DNA of 64,000 nucleotides from Kalaharituber pfeilii (lineage: Eukaryota > Ascomycota > Pezizomycetes > Pezizales > Pezizaceae). The DNA lies in contig WHUZ01000007.1 in NCBI GenBank assembly GCA_015179045.1, positions 620,001 to 684,000 on the forward strand, read 5' to 3'. The notes under the pieces were generated by a model, which was not told the origin of the DNA, did no database searches, and worked only from the letters and a program-made list of their open reading frames with translations. The position numbers and the translations under genes are program-made. This document shows positions 50,923 through 63,200 of this stretch, one piece after another (positions within the stretch are counted from its first letter, which is position 1; each line of letters starts with the position of its first letter).

Positions 50923-53900
50923 CTATGCTTCAACATATTTTCGCAACTAGTGGTGGTATTAGTATGTTGAACTTGATGGTAACGGGCGAATGTAAGTCAC
51001 TCACATCTAGCGTCAAACATCGACTGCTGCACTCCGTTTGATCTCTGTAGATACCTACTAATGAGTGACTTCCTTGGAATAGTCCCACCTTCAAGCTAAT
51101 AACCACGAATTGGAATCCAGGCCCAGCATGCCTCCTAATGTATTCCTTTATCCTTGTCACGTTCGCATTATCAAGAGCTGCGTCCACCTCGTCTAAAACG
51201 AAGAATGGACTTGGTTGGAAAGAATGTACAGCAAATAAAAGCGCCAGGGCAGCCATCGTCTTTTCACCACCACTGAGATGTTCCATGTCTCTAAAACGCT
51301 TTGATGGCGGGATGACATGGTATTTAATACCCTCCAGGTAAGGTTCATTATTCTCCTCAGTATCCAGGGAGGCCTGCCCACCAACTGATTCTGCAGAGGA
51401 CTTGGTAAGCTCCTTATATACAGCTTTGATCTGTTCCGAGATATGTTCAAATGCCTTTGTAAAAAGCCTTGATCTTTTGTCCTTGACGGCCTGGAACTTG
51501 TCCTTTGCAGCCTTTGCCTCACGCCTCGACTTCTCAAACTCAGCGTCTACCTCCTGTAACCGAGCCTCAACCCCCTCGAGGCGATCTATTGCCTTCATAT
51601 TGGGCGCCATTCGCTCTAGGTCTGATGATAGGAGTTTTATCTTCTCCAATAAATGTTCCTCGACATTTTCCTCTGCTGACTCCTTGAACTCATCATCCAG
51701 CTCGTCGAAATCAACTTCAATGCCATAGTCCTGAACGGTTACCGGGCTGATAGCAGAGGAAGTTGGATCTTCGTCAATATCCATTGCCTCAGGATCTTCG
51801 TCTTCCTGAGCCAATGTGTCCTCAATTGGCAATTGCTCCAAACTCTGTGAGTCCTCAGCCAACGGGATTTTGATTCCCTCGAGCTTACATCTTCTTAAAA
51901 TTCCGTACCGTCCTGCAGAATTCCGCTCAATATCGGCCTCAAGCTCTGTTATCCTCTTCAACACCGCCTTGAGCTCCTCATTTCTCTTAGACACCTCACG
52001 CCGAATCTCATTGACCTTTGTTGCATGTTTTTCCGCATCGGCCTGTTTGGCAGTAAGCTCTTCGCGGACGACCTCGAGCTCCGCCGAGAGAACATCCATT
52101 TCCGCCTGAATCTGCTCTTTTTCTGCCTCAAGATCATTGATTGTTGCCTGATCTCGCTTTGCATTATTCTCAAGAAGTTCGATTCTGTCCTTCGTGGAGC
52201 CAAGACGTTGGGTCTCAAAGGCAAGCTGTGATTCGAGCTTGCTTCTCTGCCTCGCAAATTCAAGTTTCTTTTGTGCATTCTCAGCTTGTAGAGTGCCCTG
52301 GCGCTGTTCATAGGTTCGAATGTTATCATAGTTGAGCCTCTGACAAAAGTCCGCAAAGACTTCATCTTCCACAGCATATACGACCTCTTGCAATTTTGAC
52401 AACTTTTCTTGCAGGGATGACAGAGATGCTTCAGCCTGTTGCTGCTTAGGCAACAAGGTATTAAGATGTTTCTCCGTGTGAGCAACTTCTTTCTCCTTGG
52501 CATTAAGTTCGCGTTGAAGCATTGTCTGCAATATATCAGTTTCTGCCTGAATCCCCTAATAAAATAGTGTACGCACCAGCTCATTGCGAAGGTATTCAAG
52601 CTGTTGTTCAAGACCAGTGAACTCGGCATAAAGAGTTTCTTCTTGAACCCCCTTCCGGTTACTCTTGTTAGGCAATGCCTCAATCTGAGCAAGGAGATTA
52701 TCCTTCAAACGACGTAATGCTGAATGATAAGAAGTTAGTCCGCATCTAATCCACTAGAGCCCCATTTAATATACCTTCGACTTCCTGATCCTCAAACCTC
52801 CTCTGCCCTTTTCCGCTTACATAACCACCAGTCATCAAACCTCCCTTGTGGATAATCGTCCCATCCAAAGTCACAGCCCTGACCTCTACTCCCTTTTCAA
52901 AACAGATATATTTAGCAACTGCCAAGTCGTCACATACAATGCTGTTCCCACAAGCATGTTGCATTGCCCTCTCCACGCTGGCGTCATAATCAATGGTGTC
53001 AATTGCCATCCGCATATTTCTGTGCATACCCTTCAGATTTGAATTTATCGGCTTAATCTGTATTGTCTCAAGAGGATAGAAGGTAGCCTGGCCCAATTTC
53101 TGTTGTCGGAGGTAATCAATACAGTCCTTGGCAGTTTGGTCAGTATCAACCACAATAGCATCGAAATGCCTTCCAAGAACTGTGGACACAGCATCGTTAT
53201 ATTTTTTGAGCTTCGGTTTGCAGAGATCCGAAATTCGCCCTTTAACACCCGGAAATATGCGTTTTAGGGTTGATATTGTTTCCCGCATTTGAATTTGACG
53301 CTGATTTTGCTGCCGCCCATCATCAACTTCGAGCAGTTTTGCCGCGCACTCTGCCAGCTTTTCTTCAAGTTCTTTATGTTTGTTCTTCTGCCAAACTCGT
53401 TCAGACATTACGGCATTATATTCTTTCTTCTTGTCATCGAGATCCTGAGTGACTTGTGCAATTTGAGCGTTCAACTGATCCCTCCGTTCTTTCATACTGG
53501 ACAGCTCTCCTCTCAGTTTGGATAAACTATACTGGGTCGTCTCAACTTTGCTTTTAAGGCCATTGCAAGCTTCTTCATCTGTTTTTTGCTGACGACTGTA
53601 ATTCTCAATTTCGATCTGTTTACTGGCTACCTTAGTGTTGACTCGCTCGCGAAGTTTGTTGTATTCCGCCAAATCAGCGTCCGATAGGGCTGCGCCGGTC
53701 TGTTCTGCGAGTCGCTGCTGCTCCGCTTCAAACTTTTTCTGAGCCTTTTCGACCATATTAAGATCCTTTCTTAGTTGCTCGACCCTCGCAGTTTCTGACT
53801 CCTTATCCCTCTCAATTTCCTTAATCCTTGTTGCATAGTTCTTTAGCTTCTTGCTTGCAATGCTTATCTTTTCGTCGACAGGGACCAAGGATGTCGCTTT

Positions 53901-55155
53901 CTCCTCCATTGCCTTCTCCGTATTTTTTATGGCCTTTTCTGTTTGAAAGATACTCTTCATCACCTTTGCCTGGGACCGCCTAGCATCTTCCAGTTTCTGT
54001 TCATACTTCTCATATGTTCTCTTAACCTCCTTTATCTCTGCCTGTTCCCTCTCTATTTCACTTTTGTTGTGCTCAATCGCTTTCTGGAAATGATAGAGTT
54101 TCCATAGCACATGTGACACAATAGCCCTGTCTCTCTCCTCAATCTTGAGCGCATAATTCTCGGCCTCTTTCTTCTGTTCCTGGTATTGCTTGATCTCCGC
54201 ATTGATTGCTCGACGCCGGTTAAGATTATTGTTTGCAAGTTCCGCAGCCTTTTCTGCCTCAATCTTGAGCTGATCATATTCGACTTTGTACTCAAGTGAA
54301 CCACTGATCTGCTCAATCAACCTCGTTAAATCTTTAGGCTGTTGTGAAGCAATAGCTTCGACGTCTCCTTGAAAAACAAGGAAGTTCCGTGCTTTTATCA
54401 AGATATTCTCTGCTTGTAATGCAGCATTGTACTGCGCAGCGGTTACCGTCCTTCCATTGATTTTGTATTCGCTTGCTCCGGCTGCTGTAATTGCTCGTTT
54501 CCACTGTTGCTCCCCTTCATCATTCTCATAGACAGCCATGACCCATGCAGTCTTGGGATCATTCCTGCTGGATCGTAGAGTGTCGAGGTCTCCTTCATCA
54601 TCATTGCCATCTGTTTGTGTTAGGCTGTCCCCAGCGGCGGCTTGTGCAGCGGCAATATCTGTGCGAAGCACACGGCCACGATAGATCAAGTCGCGGAGAC
54701 TGGCAGACCGTAATTGAGACGATTTGATGCCAAGGACGAAGGAAATGGCGTCCATGCTATGGTTCCGCACATGTCAGTGATCACTGGTTTCTACATCGCT
54801 GGCGGTGGTGCTAAGTGCCGGGGAGCTCAGTGCTATTTCCATCCCATCGCTAACCATGATGCATAAGGCATACTCATCAGCGAGCGTTAGAGGGAGCTTT
54901 ACCAGTTAGATTTGCCAGAACCATTGGGCCCGATGATGGAGGTGAAATACGAGTCTCCAAAGTCAATTGTCTGATGGCCCTTATAAGATTTGAAGTCTAT
55001 CCGCCGGGGTCAGCTTGGTTTGCAACCAACGGTTTTGCATAGCGCCGCGAACTAGGAGAGACGTACTAAACAACTCGAGACGCACTGTATAACCTGTCAG
55101 CACATTGCAACTTTCAAAAGTGAAAGTGGGGCAATAACCTACCCAACTTTCCCAT
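50923..55155 (-). CDS. SMC1: Cohesin subunit Smc1
   Basis: ATPase subunit of cohesin that pairs with Smc3 and Scc1 to hold sister chromatids and shape chromatin. Seven exons: 55143-55155 (13 nt), 55067-55093 (27 nt), 54903-54996, 52775-54756, 52577-52719, 51005-52525 and 50923-50946, giving 1267 residues. The three tiny 5' exons build MGKLGYTVRLELFNFKSYKG and Walker A GPNGSGKSN. A long coiled coil runs to the hinge (FPGVKGRISDLCKPKLKKYN ... GGLMTGGYVSGKGQ, about 530-690), then a second coiled coil. Around residue 1170 lies the signature HLSGGEK, followed by Walker B FFVLDEVDAALD. The final exon gives LRKYVEA after an intron at 50947-51004. An acidic insert (QEDEDPEAMDIDEDPTS) sits in the returning coil. 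GYTV after MGKL is longer than I recall for relatives. It is divergent from NAT3 across a GGT microsatellite. Confidence 0.97.
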
Positions 55156-55769
55156 CTTGCCCCTCCTCTAGGGTCGCTTGCGTTGAACTTCTGCAGGGTG
55201 CGAACAGTGCTGGTGTGTGGGACAAGCGTAGAGCGTTGGGTGTTGAGTGTTGAGGTTGGAGATAGTGTTGAGGTTGGAGATTGTGGTGGTGGTGGTGGTG
55301 GTGGTGGTGGTGGTGGTGGTGGTGGTGGTGGTGGTGGTGGTGGTGGTGGTGGTGGTGGTGGTGGTGGTGGTGGTGGTGGTGGTGGTGCTGTCCAGTGCGA
55401 TACAACACCACCTGGGTCCACGCGTGTGTGCTCACTCACCGATGTGACGCGACTCGCAGCGCCCACAGCGTCTCGGCGGAGGCCTTGGCAGATCGGCCCG
55501 CTGGCGCCAAGCGCCAAGCGCCCCCCGTAGCCAATCAGCCAATCATGGACATAAATACCACACGGCGATTTGCTCTGCAATAGCATACAGTACTTTGTTG
55601 GCAGCGAGCAAGAGCCTCTCCTGATGTATCATAAGGTAACTGTAGAGTGCTCTGCTGCTAAACAATCGAAAGTCACCGCCACCCCCACACCCCCGAGGCA
55701 GCACCTCTCAGTTGGCACCCTTAGTTCGGTCAACGTTGAAAGCACTTTCGAGAGTCCAATTCAAATAAG
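55156..55769. promoter_or_regulatory. Bidirectional promoter region of SMC1 and NAT3
   Basis: 614-bp spacer between divergent starts. It contains the (GGT)35 microsatellite, short GTTGAGGTTGGAGATA-like duplications at about 55244-55280, and a GC-rich core near 55450-55530. Confidence 0.6.
55283..55387. repeat. (GGT)35 trinucleotide microsatellite
   Basis: About 105 bp of perfect GGT/ACC repeat, 128 bp upstream of the SMC1 start codon on the transcribed side (read there as ACC). It produces open frames of poly-Gly, poly-Val, poly-Trp, poly-Pro and poly-His, none of them real. The length is probably variable. Confidence 0.95.
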
Positions 55770-56567
55770 ATGACATCTCTCCGACCGTTCAGTGCCCTTG
55801 ACCTTTTCTCATTTAACCTCACCAACTTGGATATTCTCACGGAAAACTATGATATTAAATTCTATCTGTCGTATCTGGCGCGATGGCCAACATTGTTCAC
55901 TGCTGTAGAGAGCCCGGAGAAGAACTTGATGGGATATAGTAAGTTGAACAAGACATTGCAGGTACCGTTGCTTCGGAAGTTGCTGGTGGTCATCTGGAAC
56001 TTGTTCTTTACACAGCTGTCCTTTACTACCATCTATTGATACCCTATACCCTCAACAGCGTTCAATGGACAACTGCTAATCCTGATTGCCCGTTCCCTCG
56101 GATCCAAACAGTCATGGGCAAGACTGAGGGCCGCAGTACCGATTGGCACGGCCATGTCACTGCCCTCTCCATCTCCCCAACATACCGCCGTCTCGGGCTC
56201 GCAAGGACGCTCATGAACGAGCTAGAGCGAATCACGCAAGACGTCGCCGACGGGTACTTTGTTGACCTATTTGTGCGAGTTAGCAATAGGATTGCAATAG
56301 GGATGTACCGGCAGCTCGGGTACAGTGTGTATAGGAGGGTCGTGGGGTACTATAGTGGTGATGGAGGACCTGGAAATGGGGATGATGAGGATGCGTACGG
56401 TGGGTGTGAAGTTCTTCGTTGCGGCGGGGGACATGAGTAAATAGCTAACGTGCTATTGAGGTGTTTGTGCAGATATGAGGAAACCGATGAAGAGGGATAA
56501 GTTAAAGGCAAGTATTAGGGAGAATGGTGAGAATTTCCGCGTACAACCAGAGGATGTCTATTTCTAG
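55770..56567 (+). CDS. NAT3: NatB N-terminal acetyltransferase catalytic subunit (Nat3/Naa20)
   Basis: GNAT-fold enzyme that acetylates nascent proteins starting Met-Asp, Met-Glu, Met-Asn or Met-Gln; it works with the Mdm20/Naa25 subunit at the ribosome. Three exons: 55770-55938, 56112-56399 and 56473-56567, giving 183 residues. Exon 1 has MTSLRPFSALDLFSFNLTNL and YLSYLARWP. Exon 2 has GKTEG, WHGHVTALSISPTYRRLGLA (acetyl-CoA loop RRLGLA), VDLFVRVSN and MYRQLGYSVYRRVVGYYS. The third exon supplies DMRKPMKRDKLKASIRENG, the standard fungal end, after DEDAY. Reading through the second intron instead gives a spurious short tail. The first intron (55939-56111) is 173 nt, long for this window, and its donor GTAAGT is strong. 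Confidence 0.97.
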
Positions 56568-58732
56568 ATGTTTCATTTTTCAATTTTTTTTTTTTTTTTT
56601 TTTTCATTTTTATTATTGTTGTTATTTGTTGTTTACGCGAAGACTATTACTGCTCTAATTTCTGAAGATGGGACCTTTGAGAAGTGAACCTGAATCAACA
56701 AATGGATGACTGGATGACTTCCCGTCGCCCAGATTCCCATTCCCAGACGCTTATCAGCACTCCATCTCCCAGAAAATTTTTCAAACCCCCTTCCAGTAGA
56801 ATCTCGACGCAGCCACCCCCCCCTGTGCCACATTCCTAGATTCTCAGAACACGCTCCCAGATATCGAACTAGTAAAAAATACGTTAGACAATGAGAAAAA
56901 AATGCGTCAAACAACAACACCAAAAATTATTGCATATAGATTTACATATTTTGAACTCTATTATTTTCTCTATTATACATTAAGTTGCTTTATTATTCAC
57001 GCCTTTTTAATACTATTTGGTCCACAAAAAAAGCAACAACAATGAAAGCAGTTTTATTTAGTTCAAGCATTGTAGATACTAGGAGAAGACTCTAAGGAGA
57101 ATCAGCGAGAGTATGAATAGCTAGTGACAGCTAAATAGCTGTACATGCGCTGATAATGTACTGTACTCGAGTACATGCTGGCGATATAGTAATGCAGACA
57201 GCGGTGATGCTGTAGCCATCTTGGTTAGAAATTGCTGACAATTTTGAGAGTTTAGACGGGAATTATATTGGGGTCAAGCCCAGAATTTGGACTGGGTACC
57301 TGGGAATGGGAATCTGGGGCGACGGGAAGTCATCCAATCAAGGAACAGTGCAACCACACAACCACACAACCACACAACCACACAGAGCATCGAGACAAAT
57401 GCGGGTGGGCAGTGCTGTACCCTGCATTTGATCAGGCACATCCAAACGCATCCGGGATAGAACCGTCAGCCCTTTCAGGGACGGGTCTGTGTATGATATG
57501 CAAGGCACGATAAACTTAACGTGCCACCAATTACATGTACTATATTTCTCGCATATGTAGAGCACTCGATGGAGGCCTGCTTAACCCGCTCTACCCAGCG
57601 CGTGTTGGACTCTCCTTTCTCCAATCATTTCATCTAAGCAGGTGCTCGAATGTATTTCGGAGTTCTTACTCGTGGGCCCTTGGGCAAGGCCTGTGACGCC
57701 GCTGGTCATCCATCCAGAGCCACACGCACCAGGGCCGCCGCGCATTCTCCTTAATTTCCCTCCCAGGCCCACATGATGCTGCGAAGGATGTTCAGCCGCC
57801 CTCGATGCTGGTAAATTAATGCAAACAGTAATTAGCAAAGCGATGAGGAGAAAAGCTCAAGCTCTTAGGGACCAGTGAACAAAACAAACCAAGTGTAAAG
57901 AGCAAATACAAACACAACAACCAAAAAAAAAAAAAAAAAAGAAAGAAAGAAAGAAAGTAGGAAGGAGGGACACAACAGAGTGGCCAGGCATGAGGCAACG
58001 TAAGAGTCCGAGTCGCGCGCACACAGCACATGCGCAGCGCGGCTTCCGGCTTCTCCTTTAACTCGAAGCTCTCGCTGCCACGCTAACCAATCCCTCGACT
58101 CAACTTCAAGCACCCTCCCCGCCCCCCAGAGCATCTCCACACATCTTGACCCCCCCCCAATCCAACTCACGTACCCGCCACCCCGCAAGCGGTACCCAAC
58201 GTCAGTCCCGGTGCACTGGGCTTCTACTGCTGGCCTCCCCCTGCCTTAATCACCGCGCCGCTCTCGCATGGAGTGTGCCACGGAGAGATCGAGAGCAATA
58301 ATTAACACCAGCAATCATCAATCATCTCCCTGAAACAGTACTAGCACCACCAGCAGCAACTACCGATCACCGATAGGTAGATAGATAAAGAGAAAGAGAT
58401 AGGGCAAATTCCACACGAGAGGCGCTGGCACCGACGATTTCAAAGCCGCGTTGTTCTTGCTCGAGCTCGGTACAAGCCTTCCTCTCCGACAGTCGGGCAG
58501 TTCGCAAGGGGAGAAGGGAAACGGAAGGCTTAATAGCTTTTAGCTCAACTCGAGTTGCTCATCATCATCTAGCTAATACTTGCAACACACCCTTTGCTCG
58601 ACAAGTGTATTCCCTCGCCGGATCGCTCACCTTCAACGAGTTCGGATACTTGCCTTATGACCAAGAGCGCAATAACCGCCCCCGTTCCATCCCTACCCAC
58701 ATTCCAGCTGTATAACACTCCAACTTGCAACC
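56568..58732. other. Spacer between NAT3 and the acidic conserved protein gene
   Basis: Holds a T run at about 56584-56604, an inverted-repeat element (56712-57336), an (ACCACACA)n-like run at about 57352-57385, one GTACTCGAGTAC palindrome (57163-57174), an A run followed by (GAAA)n near 57924-57957, and a C-rich presumed leader from about 58.05 kb. No supportable gene. Confidence 0.6.
56712..57336. mobile_element. Possible MITE with ~36-bp inverted arms
   Basis: The left arm GGATGACTTCCCGTCGCC followed by CAGATTCCCATTCCCAG is mirrored by 57300-57336 with one extra C. The arms enclose about 550 bp of AT-rich sequence. I did not find clear target duplications, so the true ends may lie slightly outside. 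Confidence 0.5.
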
Positions 58733-60246
58733 ATGACCTCCCTCTACAACGACCTCGATATATCCTTCACAAACGCCATCGACGGCATTGATGTCGACCG
58801 TCTCTCCATGCCCAGCAGCCCTACAACCCCCTCTCGCCAGCGCAATGGGGTCTCAAGAAACGGCAGTGTCAGCAGCGGACTAGGCGACGGCGGAAGTGGT
58901 GGCGGAGCAGGCGACAACGGACTGGGGAGTTTAGCAGATGAGCTTGCTGCACTGAGTGACTATGATGACGACGAAGAGGAGGAGGGGGAGGAGGACGAGT
59001 ATGTGCCGGATCAGGAGGGGCAATTTGGTGGTAATCAGGAGGAAGCGGGCGAAGGGGAAGATGAAGTGGGAGAAGCGCAGGAGGATATAGCGGAGTTACA
59101 GCATAGCGGAGACGACCTTGCCAACAGTATAAATGGCGGGGACATGCTTTCCAACAACCACAGCAGGCGGCGAAGCTCCACCATCACTAGCAATTCAATG
59201 AAGTCCTCCGCCAACGGCCACTCCCGCACGAAATCAAAAGCTTCTACGATCCTCTCCTCGCCCAAATCTAAGCGGCGCTCCGGTGCTCAAAGCCGGGGCG
59301 GTTATAACCCAGACGCGGACTCTGACGATGACGAGAGCATAATGGAGCAACTTGAGGGCGGGATAAGTTTTGGATTGCAGGAGAAGCTGGACCAGATTGA
59401 GAGGTTAGCAGCAGAAGGGAGGAGGATGAAGTTTGGAAAAAGCTTATGGGCTGAGGATAGCGGTGGGGGTGGGCGTGGGAGGATTGGAAGTAGGGGTGTA
59501 GGAAGCTATGAACTGAATGGAGGTCATGTGCCAACGATATTACATGATGAGGAGGACGGTGAAGGGAGGGGGGGGGTGCATATCGATATGGACCCGGACG
59601 TGGATGTGATACCGCGGTTGATGAATGGGCTGCAGCAGCTGCAGCCGCAAACGACTATGGAGACTGGTGCCTCAAGGTTTGTGCTCCACTTCCCTTTACT
59701 ATCCTTTCTTATTTGAACATAATGTTTTCTTTTCATAAGCCCTGCTAACACTCTACTTCCGCCAGACTAATCACCGCTCACGCTGCTCTCTCCAACCACA
59801 TGTACAACGAGTCACGCACCCTCCGTGACCTCTCGCTCTCGCTCCACTCCTCTGCCCTACCCCTTCCCGACACCAGCGACCTTCTCACCTCACTTATCGA
59901 TCTCATCCCCCGTCCCCCTATTCACCCCCTTAACGAGCTCTCCTCTCTCCGCAGCGTCACCGCGCAGCTCGTGGCTCAGCTCGCATTCCTCTCCGACACG
60001 CTCCACATGGCGCGGCAGTCGAGTATTGCTGCGAACAGGAAGCTGCGGGTAGCGCGCGAGGCGTGCGCGGAGTGGAAGGGGGAACTGGAGATGGCGGAGA
60101 GAGGGAGGAGGTGGATTGAGGATGGGGATTGGGTGGGCAAGTGCTCGAGGAGGGAGGCGGCTGGGGTGTGCGGGGAGGTCATGGAAGGTTTTGAGAGGGT
60201 GTGTGTGGGGGTGGAGAAAGAGATGAAGGCGATGTTGACAGTTTGA
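58733..60246 (+). CDS. Conserved acidic protein of unknown function
   Basis: Two exons, 58733-59676 and 59766-60246, give 474 residues; the intron has donor GTTTGT and acceptor CGCCAG, and Arg is split across it. I recall similar uncharacterised proteins in other filamentous ascomycetes but can name no family. Residues 1-70 are Ser/Thr/Gly-rich. About 78-130 is strongly acidic (SDYDDDEEEEGEEDEYVPDQ). A Ser/Arg/Lys-rich segment follows, with SRTKSKAS and SPKSKRRSG that look like nuclear localisation signals or kinase sites. EKLDQIERLAAEGRRMKFGKSLW is predicted helix. The second exon is a helical domain with SVTAQLVAQLAFLSDTLHMA and RKLRVAREACAEWKGELEMA. A nuclear role is only an inference from composition. 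The first ATG after the C-rich leader was chosen as start. Confidence 0.75.
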
Positions 60247-63200
60247 AGAAGTGGTGCTTGCTTAAGGAAGCGGGTAAAAATGGAAGTGGAAGGCAATGAA
60301 TAGAGGTAATCAGGATAGAGGAGGGGTCTGGAGTCTCCCTTACGTTCCTGATGGCGTTACTTACTTAATTTACAACTAGTATCTAGACATACCTACTCAA
60401 CTACGAAACCAACATAGAATTTAGAGTCGTATGTTGTCTCTTATCTCTTTTCGGCTTTTGTTCTCAGCTCATGCTTTGGGGGGAAATGGGGGTTCATCAG
60501 TTTGTTGCAAAGGTTCCGAGGATGAGGGTAACTGTAACTGTGCGAGTAGCACGCATAAATACGGGTGGAACTACATTTGAACATTCAAGCTGCATAACGC
60601 TAACGAAATGTGGGATATTATATGTGCTCTTTATCTTTTTGCTCTTAGCTGTGTGTTTTTGTTCTTTATATTGAGATTATTAAGTTCTATATTTTTGGTT
60701 GTTGAAATTAGTTTTTTATTGTGAGAACACCTTTTTTTTATTTTACTGCTGTTACTTTTATTTGCTGGTTCTTAGATCCTTGGGATTGAGAATAGACAAG
60801 GCACACATAATTTTCTTCCATCTACAGATTATAGCACATTCAAAAGCGGAGGAAATTGGAGAGGAGAGACCCACGGGGGTAATGGCTCAAGTTGAACACA
60901 TTCTTACACATTCCAAAATGAGGCTCACTAAGCTATTTAGAAGGAACTTGCAGATAACCTCAGCGACATTCACAACGTTCGACATGTGTTATCTGTATAA
61001 ATGTTCAGAAGTTGAGAATATTCCATCAAGCACTTTGGAGTAAGGTATAATTTCTATTCCACTCTCATTTGGTCAGTAAAGACACAGACACTTAATTAGC
61101 ATCTACGACCATAAACTGAAAAAACGAGGCACCCGTCTGCTCTGCCATATCTAACATTCATTTACACAACTCAGCTAGACATTGACCCTAACCCCGAACT
61201 CTTACCAGTAATACTTACGAGCTCAATAAAGGTGCTACATGCGGGGGAATCTTCTCCGGGGCGATACACAGATACAACCTCTGGGAACGAGAGCGAGTCC
61301 GACAATTGTCAACGCAGACCCAGTCTCCAAGTAAAACGCATTTAGGTAATAAAAAGTAGGAAGGTTGCGAAGACTGGTCTTGTTGCCTCTCTGCTGCTAC
61401 ACAAGAGAATTAGCTGATAGAAAATACCTCCCTTTGCGTTGCTATGGGGACGCCTGGCGCCCAACTGCCACAAGAGGGTGAGAGAAACCGGGTTTCACAG
61501 TCCCTTTTAACATTATTAAGATAAATGGTGCTGGAGCGTGGACAATACAGTATCTAGAATTCAACTGAAGATTGCCGGTCGAATTGAGCTCTTGTTCTAA
61601 CGAGAGCTAAACGTGTGCTTATTTGCAATGTTAGGTTGACCTTGGGGAGTGTTAGGCGTCCCTTCTACGGGATTTCATGTGCGTTATGCAGCGTTGTATG
61701 TGGGTGGGTAGCTGAGCGTACTCGATTACATATGCCATACAGATAGTCCAGAGCCATTGAGCTAGGGTAGAACTACTACAACAAATTCAATTTCAAAATC
61801 AAGGTCTATCATATTCCGTAGGGGGTTGCAAGTACACTTCATCGCTAAAATCGTTATCACTAAAGTCGAAGGGTTATAGACGAAATTAGTGGTCTCAGGT
61901 CCCCAATACAATGGGGAGGTAAAGTGCATAAATTCGAGGTACTCAAAGTTGACTTTAACGGTTTCGTTAAACCCAATTTCCGCTCCCTCAAAACTTCCGC
62001 ACAAATGAAATTGATGCTACTAGATAGTTGCAGAGTTCCTCTATCGATCTATACCATTTACATGGTTACAGCTGCTCTAGGTGCCCAGATATCGTTATTG
62101 GAAACAAAAAAGTGAAACAAAAAAGTTCAAGCCAACCCTGAATTCCTCTTGTTATTGCCTGTTCGCTTTGACGAATTTCAGGATAAATGCGCTATACTCG
62201 AAAAATAATAGTCTGGGCACGAGAACACCTAGCACTCCTCCACAGGTGGTTCAACGAACAACCCGCGGACAAGTAGGTACTACACTGCACTGTATCATAC
62301 TCGTTCCATGGGAACGCTCGATGGGGCTGTTCGATGACCTTGGCAGCAGCTGGTCCGCTCAACGTGTTGCCTAATTTTGGGCATGTTTCGGAGATTGCTC
62401 CTATATTACGTGAAATAGCTTCCACGTGTCGGGAAGATACATCTTATTCGCGCAAAAACCTTAACTATCATGTTAGCAGAACAAAGCTCAGTTCATTGCA
62501 TGTGCATTTGCAACTGCATAACAGCTCTCGAGGTAAACAAGAACTCGAAAGTACCGAGTGCATCTCCCAGAAGTATTCAGGGCTTCCAGGTCCACCCCCA
62601 CAGCCATAAGGGTGTACTAGGAATGAAAACAATGCTTGAGATGTATCAATCCAGGCCTTTGCAAGAACCTTATTCGATTCGCTTCAATTCAACTGATTTC
62701 GTGGCAAGAAATATATGCTAGGGTAAGACAGGATATGGCATGCGTACCTGCCTTGCTCAGCTAATGTTATGTTTAGATAAATGAAAAAGTCGATGTATCA
62801 TCAAGTGCGTATGTGTGTATCTCTAGGACAAAGGTTCCTGTTCTGAGTTAGGTTGCAAATGTCAAGATTTGGCTGCAGCACTAGTAGAATAATTATCTAT
62901 GGGGATAGACTGGATGGTTTGGATCGATCGATTGTTCGTCATTTCGCTGGGACAGAGAGGGTGTGTCTATATGCACGCTGAAAGAGGCTCTGTGAGTTTA
63001 GTGTGCTTTAAGTGGCTTCACTCACTTGCTCTAGTGTGGTCACCTCACTCTGTCAGTTAGATGTATAGGAGAGTGGGGACGGGTAACGTGGGATATGTAT
63101 AGAGCGGCGAGAACCGCAGCCATGGTGAATTGTTGAAACGTTCTGGAGGGAGGATAGGCTGTAATAAGGAAATATTTCAACCTGGGCTGAAATGACGACT

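Noticed and set aside
55183..55586. Poly-Gly, poly-Trp, poly-Pro and poly-His frames
   Set aside because: All are readings of the (GGT)35 microsatellite.
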